64,000 nucleotides of DNA from Acanthococcus lagerstroemiae (lineage: Eukaryota > Arthropoda > Insecta > Hemiptera > Eriococcidae). Under the pieces are notes generated by a model. It was not told the DNA's origin. It did no database searches and saw nothing but the letters and a program-made list of their open reading frames with translations. Both the position numbers and the translations under genes were made by a program. The number at the start of each line of letters is the position of its first letter. The stretch's first letter is position 1. Shown in pieces: positions 42,501 through 55,579 of the stretch. The stretch spans positions 9,238,001 through 9,302,000 of the forward strand of contig CM063106.1 of assembly GCA_031841125.1 (NCBI GenBank), given 5' to 3'.

Positions 42501-45079
42501 TCTGCCTGGCCGAACGAGGGAATAGATGAGTAAGAAGGTTGAAGAATCGGGTGTTTCAGAAGAGATTGCTTTCCAATGATGCAAGGATGCAAGAGACAAA
42601 ATACGTTTTTTTTGACTCTCGCAGTGCTACGCAGAAACTGACTAGGCTGGACGATTAAACGATTTAAACGAAAGTGTAAATTCGAGAGGAGAGGATCGTC
42701 GCAGACCTGTCAAAATTTCAATAACTTACATTAGAGTTTTCTCTTGAGATTTACAAATAGAGTTCCACACAGCATGTACTGTCTAATCGTGAGCGGTGGT
42801 TGTTTGATCAAGCTCTATTTTGCAGTAGGTGTAAATGTACGCCGTATTAAATGCACCCTCTCCCTCAGCAAGCAAATTCTTCGAGTGACGCTTTTCACCA
42901 AACAGTTTGTTCGATGGTCTCATGAATTTGCGGGCGTTGGGTCTGAGTTATCGTTATCACCAAAATATTGTAGCAAAAACTGCGAGTATAAAACTGTGAA
43001 AAATTTAGTACTTGAATAGTTTTCCAAACGACACGGGTAATTACCTACATCGAATATTTATTAGTCAGCGAACCCGAAGGCAGATGTATCCACTCGTGAC
43101 GTACCGAACCAGGCGTGGAAAGAACAAAACGAAGATATTTTTAAGATGTTAATAAAAATGGCGCGCTGAGAAATTGCAATATGTTGGAACCAGTTTAAAT
43201 ACGGCGATTTTTATGTCTTAATAACGAAACAGAAACTAGATTTGGAAAAATAATAGGCTGGCCGGGCCCGATCGTCGATGGTCGTGCCAGCTGAAGGTAT
43301 AAAAATACCATAAAAAAGCCTCATTAATCAGCGAACGGGGCGGAGTTCACAGATTTACACTTGCGTCTTTTCCGGACCGCGGTGCAGACCGAACGTGCGA
43401 ACGGCGCTAATTAAGGGAGGTTTTTCAACGCTGACCGCGATGAACCTGGTCGGTCGGGGTACCGTTCGGTTATTTTTTAATGGCCGACGGCACGACCGTC
43501 TGCGGAATTTCAGCAGACAAAACAAAAACGCCGACGACCGAAAGAGCCTTTAAGTGCACGTGTGGTAGAAACAAAAAAATAAATAAGAGCGAATTTTGAC
43601 TGCAGAGTCAATACCGCGTTTCCACACGCGCATTCGAGTGAAGAGTGGATTGAATTGCAATAATTGGTGTACACAGGGGGATCCATTTTGTTTGAAAACT
43701 CGACGTTTTGGAGTATAATGCCTTTTTATGCGGAGCTAGGCAATCGGTTTGACATTCTGAAAAAGTAGAGTATTTTAAAGGTACCACTATGCTTCTTAAG
43801 TATTGCCTGCAGCCAATGACGTCGACACTGAGGCAATTGTGGCGATCGTAATTTTGGGTGGCAATAAATTTTTTGCTTGCTCGCAAACCAAAAACACATT
43901 TTTTGCTAACACCTTAAAAGAACCATAATGTGTAATAATAATAGGCTTTATTCTGAGAAAGTTGCATTTTATTTCTCATGAGTATTGTAGTGAGTTAGAC
44001 CCACCTGTGGGTATAAACCTGAATTAACCTTTTCCAAGTTTTCCTATTTTGTATGGACCTAGTGCACAGAAAGCCAATATACTTTGCCATATCGTAACTC
44101 TTATCACATGGGAGGTTTACCCTTTTCCTTTGTGTAGTTCCGCGGTTCCACTCAGTCGCCCCTTTTGCTCAATTTTCGTCTAGTGTTTTCGTTAAATGTC
44201 CAGCCTACACAAATTTTAATCTTTTAGCCCACTAGGCTATGCTTCTGGTACCTGCTTTTTTCAAAACAGTAGAGTTATTTACATTTATATTTATCATTAT
44301 TATTATTAACGTCCCACACAACAAGCACCCGTGAACCCAACTGACAAGGGAATCACTTAAAATTATAACTCTTCTTCTTCAGGGGCCGTATACGATGGCG
44401 GTCGCGGTTTCTGACGCGCGACTCTGCGAGGCAAGTCAGTTGTGGTAGTTTACGGTTGCCTTCCACACGGCTTTGTTGTGTTAGAGTTTTCCATCTCTGT
44501 GCTGAAAAAAGTGCAGCCGCAGTTCGCTTACTAACCACGTCTTTCACAACGTTGAGTAAGCTGTCCACGACGTGCACACGCACAGTACCAATCTTTCTGA
44601 TCTGGTGGTAACAAGCTCTACGATTGTAATGCCTTGCTCCTATGAACTGGCGAGGGTTACAGGACGCGCTATGTTTCCTCCTCGCTTGATACTGTAGTCG
44701 CTGACAAAAATATAACTATAGGGGGAAGGTATTTGGAGAATTGGCATTGAGGCAGGACAGGCAAGTGGAGAAGGAGGCAACTGGCCCTCAGATGATGAGG
44801 AAAAAGTCTATTCCAAGATATGCGAGAGGAGATCTAGGCTGTAGAGGCCCAAATTCATAGATCAAGGAGGGCACTCTTGACCAAGATAATAAATTGTTCT
44901 CTACTTAAGAAAGAAAAATATATTTTTGGGTTTGACCGTACTACTGTAGTACATAAATCAAGGGTGCTATTAAGGTTCAGATTTAAATTCCTGGCACTAT
45001 TTGGGGCAAATAGGTCTGCAGTTCTCCCACCATATACAATATACTGGTACGCGGAGATGAATATTAGTTAAAATTTGAC
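42501..45079. other. Non-coding; GC-richer TTAAT-containing segment at 43.2-43.57 kb
   Basis: The stretch 43200-43570 is more GC-rich than its flanks, is not obviously repeated here, and contains CTCATTAATCAGCG, CGCTAATTAAGG and CACGTG. It could be a cis-regulatory region, which is inference from composition only. A TTTGCTTGCTCG-containing segment at 43873-43930 has a diverged copy at 45950-46025. No gene is recognised. Confidence 0.35.
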
Positions 45080-45880
45080 TATCCATAGTTATGTTATTCA
45101 AAACATTTCTTAAAAGTACTAGTTTTACCAACTGCCCCCTATTTTCCAGACTAGCGATTTCAAAACCTATTGTGAGCTCACTGTAGTCTATTTCCGATGA
45201 ATAGTAAGTGAATAATTGATCTACTTCGTCAGTCCAATGAATGTACAGAATATTTTTTGGTAAGCTCCTTTGTGTTGATTGAACTCTTTCTAGCTGTTTT
45301 TAGCTAAGGCTCGTGTCTGAGCTCCGTATAATAAAACTGGGTCTGCACAACTTTCTAAGATTTTGATTTTTGTTCGAATTTCCATTTTGCTTCTGAATGT
45401 TGTTTTCAGAAACCAGAAACCTTTCCAGGTGTTTTGAATTCGCAGATTTCCTAATCCATTTTGTTTGTGAACAATATAATTTAGCCCAGATATTTGTAAC
45501 TGCCCATTACCTCCAACTTGTTATTTACGATGATTGAACCGTTACTATTTTCTGACATAACTTTTGTTTTCTGTAAGTTCATATCCAAACTAATTTTCCT
45601 ACTTTCAGAGTATAATTCGGTAGCCATTTTCTGTAATTCTTCAGTGCCATCACTAACCAAAACAATATCATCGGCGAAGATTGTTTAGCTACTTCCCATT
45701 AATTTTGATCTTTTTCCCATCCCAACTCATTAAAAAAAAACCTCTTCCAAAACGGCATTAAATAAGTTGGGTGATAAGGAACCCCCTTTTCATACCACTG
45801 AACCTGTACCCTTTCAGATTTACCAGACATATGTATTTTTGAGGATAAGGAACTCCAAAATTTGTCGTAGTAACTGGTGT
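45080..45880 (-). pseudogene. RTE-type LINE reverse transcriptase and thumb
   Basis: On the minus strand, IFADDIVLVSDGTEELQKM (FADD at 45667-45678) is followed by SRKISLDMNLQKTKVMS, KYLG and, after a stop and frameshift, WKGFWFLKTTFRSKMEIRTK and LLYGAQTRALAKNS. This is the palm-to-thumb order of an RTE-type enzyme and matches the fragment at 1.7-3.25 kb in style (FADD ... TKxxxT/S ... YLG). Stops and frameshifts inactivate it. Confidence 0.85.
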
Positions 45881-48297
45881 CAAGGCTTTATGTGGCACTT
45901 CTGGAGGCGATCACTAATTTGAAGGAGAGGCGGGAAGACAACAACAAATCCTTTGCTTGCTCGTAAGCAAAAAAATAGCTTTTATTCGTTACAAATCAGA
46001 ATAACACTTTAAAAAAACCATATTCAGCTAATACAACTAAAATTCTGCATATTCTCTTATTGTGAATCAGCGATAAGTCACTCATAGAATCCGTCGACGA
46101 CATAAGGTGGAATTTGGAAAATCACCTTCTCCACCTCTCCTCCTGACAGTCAAAAATAGAAAATGTTAGCAGAAATTAAAAAAAAAAATCCGGCTTTTTT
46201 CTCTCGCAGATTAGTGTTTTTTTAATCTTCATGGATCAATACCATAAAATCCGCTCCAACGGAAGAATTCTGATAGCGGGCCTGATCACCGACCGTTTTT
46301 CCTGATTTTTCAGTTTATATTTGCTGATCGAATCAGAATGAAGGACGTCATTGATTCACGCAGAAGATATACACTGAAAAATCAACGAAAATGGCGACTG
46401 ACTGAATCTGTGGTTTACTTACCACCTATTAAATTTAGAATGTAGGTACCTACAAGGACATATAATGAAGAGGGTGAGCCGCATAAATCAGCAACCCTTG
46501 GGAAGGTGTGGGGAAACCCCTGATCTTTTTTCGCGATTGATGTCAGATAAATGAAGATCTGCAAGTAGCAAGATCTAGTTTTTTTCCCGTGAAAAACTTC
46601 TTTTACCGAAGACGAGGCCTGCTAGGGCGTAACAACTTTACAGTTTTAAATAAGAAAACATCAAACCAGCCATCGATGTAGTTAGTTTTTTGGTCGTTGG
46701 CAGAGTTGGACATGCTCCGGAATGTGACCCAGGACATTTTCGCTTACACAGTTCAAATACTGTTAAAATTTCAATTCTCTCTTCCTAATTACTAAAAAGC
46801 CCCACCATTTAGTATTTGACTTGTGGAAAAATTAACATTTGCCAGAAAATTGAGTGAAGTTTCGGTGAAGGGACTTTCTTGTCGCTCATTTTAAAAAGTT
46901 TATAGACTTCTCATCCAGCTCAGATGTACTGTGTAATTTGAATTTCACGCGTAAAATGAGAAAAGTCTTCGTGACCCACAGAAATCGAATTCAGTGCCAA
47001 AAAAGAAATTTTTAGGATAATTGATGACTTCGAATCAGCTCGTCAAGTTTTTGATATCGACACTGTCGAGACCCCAGAATTTTCAAAAATGAAATCCCAA
47101 AGTGGACCACCTTTCGAAAATACAGATTTTAAAAATCATTGAATTCGAACATGCGGGAAATTCTAAATCCTTTTCGTTCAAAAGAGTCTGTAAATCGAAA
47201 TTGACAGGCACTGATTAGGTTTTACAAATCATGCGGACTATTATACGCGAGAGTTTTTTACGATTAGGTACTGAGTACAAACAATTGACCTATTGTTATC
47301 TCACTTTGACTGTTGCCACATAACTCAAATTTGAAAATGGTGGTCTTCTTCATCATTACAAAAATCCAAATTTGTTGAAAAAATTTCAGATCGTCATATG
47401 ACCAATTTTCAAAGGCAGCAGATGATTTTATAGGTATCGGATGAACGACCGTGATGAAGGTTGTTTTATTTTCTTCTAATTATTTGAGGGGATAGGAAAT
47501 CAAAAATTGAATAATATCTACTGGATCATTAATTATGAAATTCATTTGGTGTAAGATAACGATTTTTGTAAGTATTGTTGAAAGGAGAAGCTCATTAGAG
47601 CTCGTATCTATCACAAGCCAACATCGGAAAAGTTCAGTGATTGACGATTCCTAATTTTTGGTTCATTCATTATTTTGTCTAAATTAGCAAAAACTTTCTA
47701 ATTTTATAATTTTTTTGATTTTCAAAGTCTTGAATGTAGTCTTTCAACCCACCGATAGGCGACCTCGGACAATTTTGGACTTTTTTCTACAGTTCGGATT
47801 TTGGTAATTAGATGGTGAAGAAAATGTTGAAAGATGAAACAACATTTTTTCACTTGGAACTCGCATTTGGGTTTTGGGGTTCTACCCGAGTCGGTATTAA
47901 GAATTTAACGAGCTGATTATAAAATTTGAGTGACTGACCCCCTAACCCCTTCATTTCGATACTTGATTCGGATTCCAAGAAGGTAATTTTGATCACTTCC
48001 AGAGTCCGTTTTTGGCTTCAAAGGCTGAATTGGGAACCCAAGAGAAATCTGTTGAGATTTTTTAGTTTAGAGACCCAGAGAATCCCTAAGTTGATGCTTT
48101 ACTTGATGTCCCAAGAAAAGTCAATTTTGATTATTTCATGAACCAGTTGTGACTTTCGAGGCTCAACTCGCTGTTCGAAGGGGAAATTGATAAAATTTTC
48201 GGCTTAAACGACACGAGATACTACTCCTGTTTTGATATTTTACTCTGAAATTGAAGTGAGAATGACTAAACAGAATCATATAAATGTGTTTCATGTC
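45881..48297. other. Non-coding, vaguely repetitive
   Basis: No open frame of note. Between about 46930 and 48250 phrases such as TTTTGATCACTTCCAGAG and TTTTGATTATTTCATGAAC recur at 130-160-base intervals with heavy decay, so a very old tandem array is possible. Confidence 0.3.
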
Positions 48298-48420
48298 CCT
48301 CCGGTCACTGATGGTCCCTCCGGTCACTGATACGATACTCGAAAGGGTAGTTTCCGGGACCGGTGGTGCGGTGTCATAGGGGCCACATTGTCATGCGTGC
48401 ATCGCCATACGTCCTACCAC
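48298..48420 (+). repeat. GC-rich dispersed repeat, copy 2
   Basis: Matches 14840-14950 (ATACTCGAAAGGGTAGTTTC, GCATCGCCATACG). Its left edge carries a direct duplication of about 18 bases (GTCCCTCCGGTCACTGAT). Confidence 0.7.
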
Positions 48421-48460
48421 ACCATGTGATGGGCTGGTGTATATAATGATATAACATGGT

Positions 48461-48513
48461 AAACTACTGGGGAACAAGGGTAATCTGAGGGCAACTGAGG
48501 GTAACAAATGGGT
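48461..48513 (+). mobile_element. GTTACCC element, fragment G
   Basis: GTAAACTACTGGGGAACAAG, then GGTAATCTGAGGG and GAGGGTAACAAATGGGT match the interior of a half-unit. Both ends and the palindrome are missing. Confidence 0.75.
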
Positions 48514-48568
48514 GATTAAAACCTTTTAGGTAACGGCCCTCTGTATACGGATAGGGGTACACGTAGAA

Positions 48569-48625
48569 CAATTTCAAAAACCAATTCAGCAATTTCAAAA
48601 ACCAATTCAGCAATTTCAAAAAAAA
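48569..48625. repeat. Short tandem repeat, 22-base unit
   Basis: AATTTCAAAAACCAATTCAG repeats about two and a half times. Confidence 0.85.
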
Positions 48626-48673
48626 AGTACATTTTGATACTACTGAAGATAGTTTTTGCTGATTAACAGTCAG

Positions 48674-48720
48674 TGGCGTGCGGTAATTTTTCCTATGAGG
48701 TAGGCGATAAGCGTAGAAGT
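48674..48720. mobile_element. Possible hAT-like terminus
   Basis: CAGTGGCGTGCGGTAATTTT resembles the terminal sequence of non-autonomous hAT elements. No partner end was found. Confidence 0.35.
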
Positions 48721-48926
48721 GAAGTAAAAATCAGAATAAAAGTATGGAACATGCTACTATAAAGTGGCGATGATGAAATTATTCAAATTGTTGTATCCCT
48801 GTGTAGGGTCATTCCATATGCGTTTATTATTTTCTGTGACGAATAATAGACACAGGGACGTAACACCAAAGAGTTTCTCCGGAGGGAGGGGGGCAAAAAT
48901 TGTGAAAGTCCCAATTGCTCAACCCA

Positions 48927-49050
48927 AAATTACCAAGTATCAAAACAAAAAAAGACCTTTTGACTTGTTCGATTTTTCCAACTGACTTAACTCAAAATTC
49001 CCAATCATCACAGCAAAAAAAACCCTTTGACTTGTCGGATTTTTCCATAT
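48927..49050. repeat. Two-copy tandem duplication, about 65 bp
   Basis: The segment from AAAATTACCAAGTATC to TTGTTCGATTTTTCC is repeated as AAAATTCCCAATCATC to TTGTCGGATTTTTCC. Confidence 0.75.
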
Positions 49051-49789
49051 GAAAATACCCTCCTTCAGGCACTGAAACTATTTTTCATATTTTGCTTCTA
49101 AATAACATTCCTAGTCATTTGCGATCACTCCAGTTAAAAAACGTTATGGCACCAATTTCTGGCGCCTTAACAAAATTATTGGTGCCACAATACCGTTTAA
49201 CCTTTGATTTTGGTGCCTTAATACCTGAACATAAATTGTATATACGGATAGACCCACGTTTTCTTGAAACATTTTTGGTAGGATCAAACAGATTTTTTTG
49301 TTGGAAAAACACATTTTTTGTCATTACGGTGAGGGAGTGGAAACATTCGACAGTATATAAATTTCTCTAGCGATTTCCGACAACATTCAATACCAATTTC
49401 AAGAAACTAAGGACAGGAATATCTTATGATTCATACTATACGAGTAGAACTCCCTGCCGTAATTTTTACTAAATAATGGATTTAAAAAAAAAAGTACTCA
49501 TTCCGAAAGTACGTAACTCGACTTTCTCCCCCCCCCCCCTCAACAAATGATAAGATCGCTAACCAATTTTGCAGGACATAGCCATTCATTTTCATCAATC
49601 ATTAAGGGACACTGAACAAAGACACGATATTGGTATTTTAAAAAAAGGTACATGTTGTTGAAAAATTATTTTAAAAATGTTCAGCGAACTAGCACTACGT
49701 AAAAGGAACTTTGAGACTGTTAGTACCAGAAACGTACCGAAGAGTTTAGTTTTTCTTAGTGGGGGGGGGGGGGAGTAAAAATTGTGAAT
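49051..49789. other. Non-coding gap
   Basis: Poly-C and poly-G tracts lie near 49530 and 49762. The frame 49092-49370 has no domain. Confidence 0.4.
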
Positions 49790-50330
49790 ATCCCAACTGA
49801 CGCCAATTTTGGACTTAACCTCATTTTGGTTCTCACCGATTCAATTTATTTATTTATGTATTCTTCACCAAATTCTATGAGCATCTCTCCTCTTTCATTT
49901 GGTTTTCCTAAACACGCTCTCTGCGTACCTCTTGTTCTTTTCTTCCTCCTGCTCTGGTGTTCCAATCTCCCATTATAATTAAATCTTACTGTTTTTTTGT
50001 TTGTTTGTTTTTTTACCTTGCTTAGTACTTCATCAATTCCTTCATAAATTTTTTTATTATATCTAATGTTATTCTTTTCATCTCTTTCTTTAAGTTTTCT
50101 AATATGCCTACCTCATTCAGCGTTCTTACATTCCATGTCCCTATTTCCAATTCTGATAGTTTCTCACCATCAGGTAGTCTCCGCCCGGGCATCTGAATGA
50201 GAGATTTTTTACGTCCGGAATTATTATATTTACTTTGTGAGTTGCCATCATGATTGTGGTGGTGGAGACGCATTTCTAGGGAAGAATACTGATATAGTCT
50301 CTCCTTGCTTTCATCAAAATTCATTTGTCG
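49790..50330 (-). pseudogene. RTE-type LINE 5' end: AP-endonuclease fragment
   Basis: The minus-strand frame 50324 to 50022 begins near the element's start with MNFDESKERLYQYSSLEMRL and leads into LEIGTWNVRTLNEVG (50119-50155), the first conserved block of the LINE AP-endonuclease. Further on, IIMGDWNTRAGG (GDxN catalytic block, about 49959-49980) and PNERGEMLIEFGEEY appear in other frames. The endonuclease middle is deleted. The leading segment is clearly related to 57290-57470. Confidence 0.85.
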
Positions 50331-52728
50331 GAGTTTTCCTTTCCTTTGTAATGGTAGCTAAATGTATCTCATTTGCAGCTGGGGAGGGCAATGGGTGCGA
50401 CTGTGAGCACTGGGTAGACAGCCAACTTGAAAAATCCGAAACATTGCTCTTAGGTGTCATAGTTAGGGAAGCAAGCAGATGTAGACAGACGGACAAACAT
50501 GCTGGCAAGTAGATGAACAGGAGAACAGCGGATGATAGTGAGTCGCGACGTTTCAATCAACATCGCCACCTCTGCCGCCACTACCGGAAATGAAACTCCA
50601 GTATCCGAAACAAGTGAACGTACTGACAAACTGACAAACAGACTACCTGACTAACTTGCAGATTGAGATAGAATGTTGGTTTTGGTGCCACGAGTGACTG
50701 ATATTTCAGAAATGTAAAAAATCTTCACATTTGGGCTCGAATCGGCTCGCTCTATTGTTGCTATATCAGTCTCCCTCGTTTTGCTTTATGAGATAGAGCC
50801 CATAATTCTCGAGGGAAAAAAATTGAGGGCAATAACCTCTCTTCCTCCGCCGTAAATTTTCGCGATACGCCACATTTGAAACTGAAGACGAGAATCAGCT
50901 GAATCTTTGAGTCGAAAGAATCCTTCTGTTCACAAAGTACAAGGTTCAATATTTTTTGGCCGTTGACGACGAGATTGGAAGGCACGCTGGCGCTAAGACT
51001 AACCTTCAGGTCCGGAGTCCAGGCACCCTTTGGGCAGTCCAAAGCATTTTAGGAATGTCGAACAGATTGCCTATCTCCGCATATTGAGGCATTACACTCC
51101 TAACTTTGGAGTTTCCAGACAAATGGATCACCTTGCAGAATACCGATCTCCTTTTCTGGACAAGCTAATCTCGGTAAGTATTTCCTTATGGCCGACGATG
51201 TAATTCATGAGGCTCGTTTCACGAACATCTCATTTCAAATACAGCGTAAAAATGCGTTATTAGCTTTTTACACCATTTCCAATAGAGCGCGTGCAAATGG
51301 GATGAATTTCTAATAATATCAATTAGACGAGAATTCGTATCGCTGTGAAATGAATTAAACAAAGGGGGAAAAAAAGAACCTCTCATTTTATGTCGCACGG
51401 CTATAAATCTAATTAAAGCCTCATCTCGATACGAATATAAATGTATGTATAAAAAAATGTATACATAAAATCGAGAGCCGAGAATACCTCCATTAGTATC
51501 ATCGAGTATTAGTATAAAGTCGTTGCCTGTTAGCCGCAACAGATTATCGTGCATAGAGGGGTATGGGTTGGAAAACTAGAAGGACGACTGAAACTGGGAG
51601 TCTGATAAATTGAGTACGTTTTAAAAACCTAGTACCTGGTATAATGGTTAAAATAAAATCCACTAACAAGAATCCTGTGCTATATATCATGATCATTAGC
51701 GTTGCCACTCCATAAAAATACGGTATTTTTTCGTCTGCTAAAATGCCTACCATATGGATTGCTCGTTGATAACCGGATAAAACATATTAATAATCTGAGA
51801 CCACTTGTTAGAATACCAGGGTTCATCCTAACTGAGATATCGTTCGCGGTCGCCGCTCGGTGTTAACTCGCCGACAAATTCGGCTCTATGGCTTCATTTT
51901 CACACCGGTGCACGCAGACAGAAAATGGCACCCGCAGATCGGAAAAAAACCGGGCGCAGGTGCCATAGCCATCGGATTCGAATACAGAAAATTACAAGTG
52001 GCCATTAGTGTGAAGGCGCTTTTCCGCGTATCCACCTTAATAAAATAATTCCCCGCGTTAACTCTTTCGATACAATTTGTTATCAGTCACTTCGAAGCTG
52101 ATATATTCGTCGAATTGACGAGGGAATGCGCAACCTATTTGGCCGCGTCGATTTTAATAAGCGTCATTAATGAGAAGTTCTTCCACGGACAGGGTGTCGA
52201 TTGAGGACAGATAACATAAAGTGGTGCCTGGAATCGACAACACATCGACGGCACGGCAAAAATGCCGCGTACTTTCCAAAAATTCAAATTCGTTATCTGA
52301 TTTGATGAGGCGATGAGCAATGGACGGGCATGCATAGAAATCGGTGATATAAAGTAGCTACAAAAAGCTGGGAAACCCGTAAGTGCAGAACAGTGGTTGT
52401 AAACTTAGATATGGAATCTTCAATTTCTGTGGTCCTTAGATTCTTGTGTAAAACACGCAATTTCTGCTGGTTATGAACTGGTTTTTTTTTCTCTCTGAAA
52501 AACACAAATTTCATAGTGGAAACGCAAATTCTTCATACAAGCTCAGAACTAGTTTTTTGCTTGTTCCTTGCAATAGCTTTTGATACTTTTTTTAAATTTA
52601 TTTTTTTTTTAATTTTATTTTAGTAGAACATTATTGATTTGCTGTTACGCTGGAAGCTTGAGGTTTGAGAGCAATGCAAGTAGACAGTGTTACAAAACAT
52701 TTTAAAAGATAAAATGCGTGAAGTAATG
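50331..52728. other. Non-coding; AATTA-rich unique segment at 51.18-52.14 kb
   Basis: From about 51180 to 52140 the sequence shows no repeat within the window and contains GTAATTCATGAG, ATCAATTAGACG, GAATTAAACAAAG and CTAATTAAAGCC. This dense set of homeodomain-type cores in balanced composition would suit an enhancer, but that is inference. No gene is recognised in the gap. Confidence 0.35.
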
Positions 52729-52866
52729 GGGGAACACCCGACAAATGAAACTTCCTTCGCAGTGTGTGAGTTGCTACATTAGTCGGTAGGTGTGTGTACT
52801 GAATTTTATCTGACAGAAAACTGTTAACGGTGGTATGGAAGAGAAGTAGTCTAGTTTCACGTGCTC

Positions 52867-52904
<38 letters not shown>

Positions 52905-53038
52905 GCTCTCTATATCACTAAATGTGGGTGGAGCGTTACTACGTCATTTCCGTTGCATATTTTCGCGTTCGTGTTCGGTTCACCTTTTTTAGGTTAACTA
53001 CCTATCCTAGACCTGTGTAAAGAAGCTTCGCTTCAAAT
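52729..53038 (+). repeat. Dispersed repeat family, copy 2, with CT expansion
   Basis: Partner of 8060-8329. The CT tract has expanded to a (CT)n(CTTT)n microsatellite at 52863-52905. The 3' end reads CCTGTGTAAAGAAGCTTCGC followed by TTCAAA. Confidence 0.8.
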
Positions 53039-53229
53039 AACAAATAAAAGGAAGTAATATTAACCACGGAGATAATAGGGTGTTAAAACGAAGGAATACT
53101 AACGGAGAAAAAACACGAATTTACAATGTTTATTGCAGAATACAACCGCAGGATTAGGCACACAAATTTAATTTCTATGAACGTAGCGACGTCAAGTCTT
53201 GCGATAATCATATGCGGATACAGTATTAT

Positions 53230-53690
53230 ATCAAGTTCTTTAATGCTTCTTCAAGATTCTTGTATAGGCGTGTTTGAGTATCTTCAAGATTCTTCCGATC
53301 ATGTTCATACTCTTTCAGATTCTCCTAGACATGCTGAAGACTCCTTAACCCTCTTCCAGACTCACCCAAAATAATTCCAGGTCTACTGAAACTTCTGAAT
53401 ACTTCCTTCAGATCCCAAAAAAGTCATCGAAATTTTTTCGCGAGTTTTGCAGACATGTTGAAGAACTATTAAGAACTATTAAGATTCTTTCAAAGAAGTT
53501 AAGAATCTTCAACACTCTTCTAGACATGTTCAAGACCATTAACCCTCTTTTGGGCTCGTCCAAGACTATATCAGGTCTGCAAAGACTTTCTTTAAATCCA
53601 ATAAGACTATTCAAAGTTTCTTCAAGACTTTTGCATAGACATGTCAGAGAATTTTCAAGATTCTTCAAAACATCGTACCACCTGAGGCTA
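53230..53690. repeat. Degenerate minisatellite of AAGATTCTT type
   Basis: Words like CTTCAAGATTCTT, AGACATGTTGAAGA and TCTAGACATGTTCAAGAC recur irregularly every 25-40 bases. The same style is seen at 18325-18405 and 59810-60680. Confidence 0.6.
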
Positions 53691-55247
53691 AAGAGGTTCC
53701 GTTAGGTCAAAAACGGAAGCGCGGGAAACAGAAACTCCCAAGTCGTGCTCTTCTTCGTGATTAAAATTTCAAAATTTAACGCTCATTTTCAGTCATTCAG
53801 CGATGTTCCTTTCTTCCGTTAAATAATTCGATTATTGTGATCTCCTTATATTCATGTGTGGATTGTATTATTCATCTGTGGAGTATTTTTTCCTTCGTTT
53901 AATATTTTCTTATATTGTAATACTTAGTTACTACTTCTCCGCGATTTCGCCTGTTTCTTCCGTGCTAATAAATGGTAGCCATAAATAAATCGAATAAAAT
54001 TGTTGAAACTAATGATCAACTTTGAATGAAATTTCGGCAGTTTAATTCGAAGATTGTAACAGTGAAAATCCGCGAATAATTGGGAATCTTATGTAAACGC
54101 GATCAAACAGCAAATGCCACATGAGAAGAACAAACATGTTTGCGAAAACGCAAGCAGTTGGTAACCCAATTTTTTTCTGAATTGCTTTATTTTGAACTAC
54201 TTGTGCAAGAACTTACCAATATAAGTACATTAGGGTGTCCCTTATTTTACAAGTTTTCGCTAGTTGATTAGGATCGCACTGAAATTTGTTCCAATGGACC
54301 TAGAAACTCGCTATAAAAAACTTGAGCTCAATCTGAGGCCATTAACCCGTACCGCTGTAACCTTCAATTTATGTGTAATGTGAGATTTTATAAAAAACCG
54401 CGAATATCTCAATACATATCAACTTCAGGACTCCAATGCATATAACGTAAAATGTTCCTTTTTACATTTTCCAGAAGAAAGATCTTACACAATTTTTCTC
54501 TAGAACGCATATTCACCAAGAGAATCGCAAAAATGTGTGAAAGTTTCGAGGAACATGGCTTTTGTTATTTTTTCTTTCATAACCGATCTTTACTAGCTAA
54601 ATCGCAGTTATCTAAAAAAATATTCACTTTCGGACCAAAACGCAAATAACATAAAATGTTTCGTGTTAAATTTTCTATAAAAAAGTCCTGCACAACTTTT
54701 TTCTAGAAAACATCTTTATCGAGATAATTGCGAAAAAGCGAGACATTTTCGAAAAACATAGATTTTTTTATTTGACAGCTGAAATACGTATCTATTAATG
54801 TCGGGTAACGCATAGTACAAGATAACTTTAGTCTATAGAAAAAATTATTTTAGTTTATAAAAATTTATATACCAATTTATCTATAAAAATACTATTAATT
54901 CTATTTATTTTTTCAGAATTATTATTTTTTCAACATTTTTTAATATTAATCTTTACTGGGCAAGCGCCCCATCCCCCTCCCCCACCTGGCTATGCCCATG
55001 ACAGTTTTTTGGGTACCTACTATAGAGTAGACCTCGGATTATGTGTGTATATCAATAATAGTCAACATTGCGCATAAGATATAACATTATGCTGTTAAGA
55101 AACAGTCACATGTTCTCAGAATTCATTGTCATTTCCTATTGGCAAATCGCTGTTTCCTATTGTTGGTTGTAGATCCTCTCAAGTTCACCATAACAAGTCT
55201 TCAATGGGATCTTAGAATGCTCAAGACTCAATGAAAACATTGGAATT
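53691..55247. other. Non-coding AT-rich stretch
   Basis: The phrase GCTGAAATACGTATCTATTA then ATGTCGGGTAACGCA near 54778 has a partner at 55431 (GCTGAAATATCTATTAATGT then CCGGTAACGCA), about 650 bases apart. A C-rich hAT-like scrap (CACCTGGCTATGCC) lies near 54980. No gene is recognised. Confidence 0.4.
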
Positions 55248-55400
55248 AGTTATGGTTCATGGATTCCTAGTTAACGTTTTAATTTTAGACTCTTCCGCTA
55301 ATTTTTTATCACTACGGTCAGACCAACAGTCCTACCTCTTGCAAATACAAGTTTTAACAATCGCAAACATTTCTACATGTGTCCATCTTCATCTTATCGT
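55248..55400. repeat. Direct repeat, left copy
   Basis: Shares CGGTCAGACCAACAGTCC, CTTGCAAATACAAGTTTT and ACAATCGCAAACA with 56065-56215. About 815 bases separate the copies. Confidence 0.75.
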
Positions 55401-55579
55401 TCAAACGTAGGTTTTTTATTATTATTTTACGGCTGAAATATCTATTAATGTCCGGTAACGCACACTGAGTCATAACTTCAACTGCCACAGAGCAGCAGTC
55501 AACATAATAAACGACAACAACCTCAGAACAACAGAGATCAACAAAATTAAACAAATAGCAATTAACAACAAATACCAAC

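Noticed and set aside
43873..46025. LTR pair (TTTGCTTGCTCG repeats 2 kb apart)
   Set aside because: Similarity covers only about 60 diverged bases with no TG...CA ends, primer-binding site or gag-pol.
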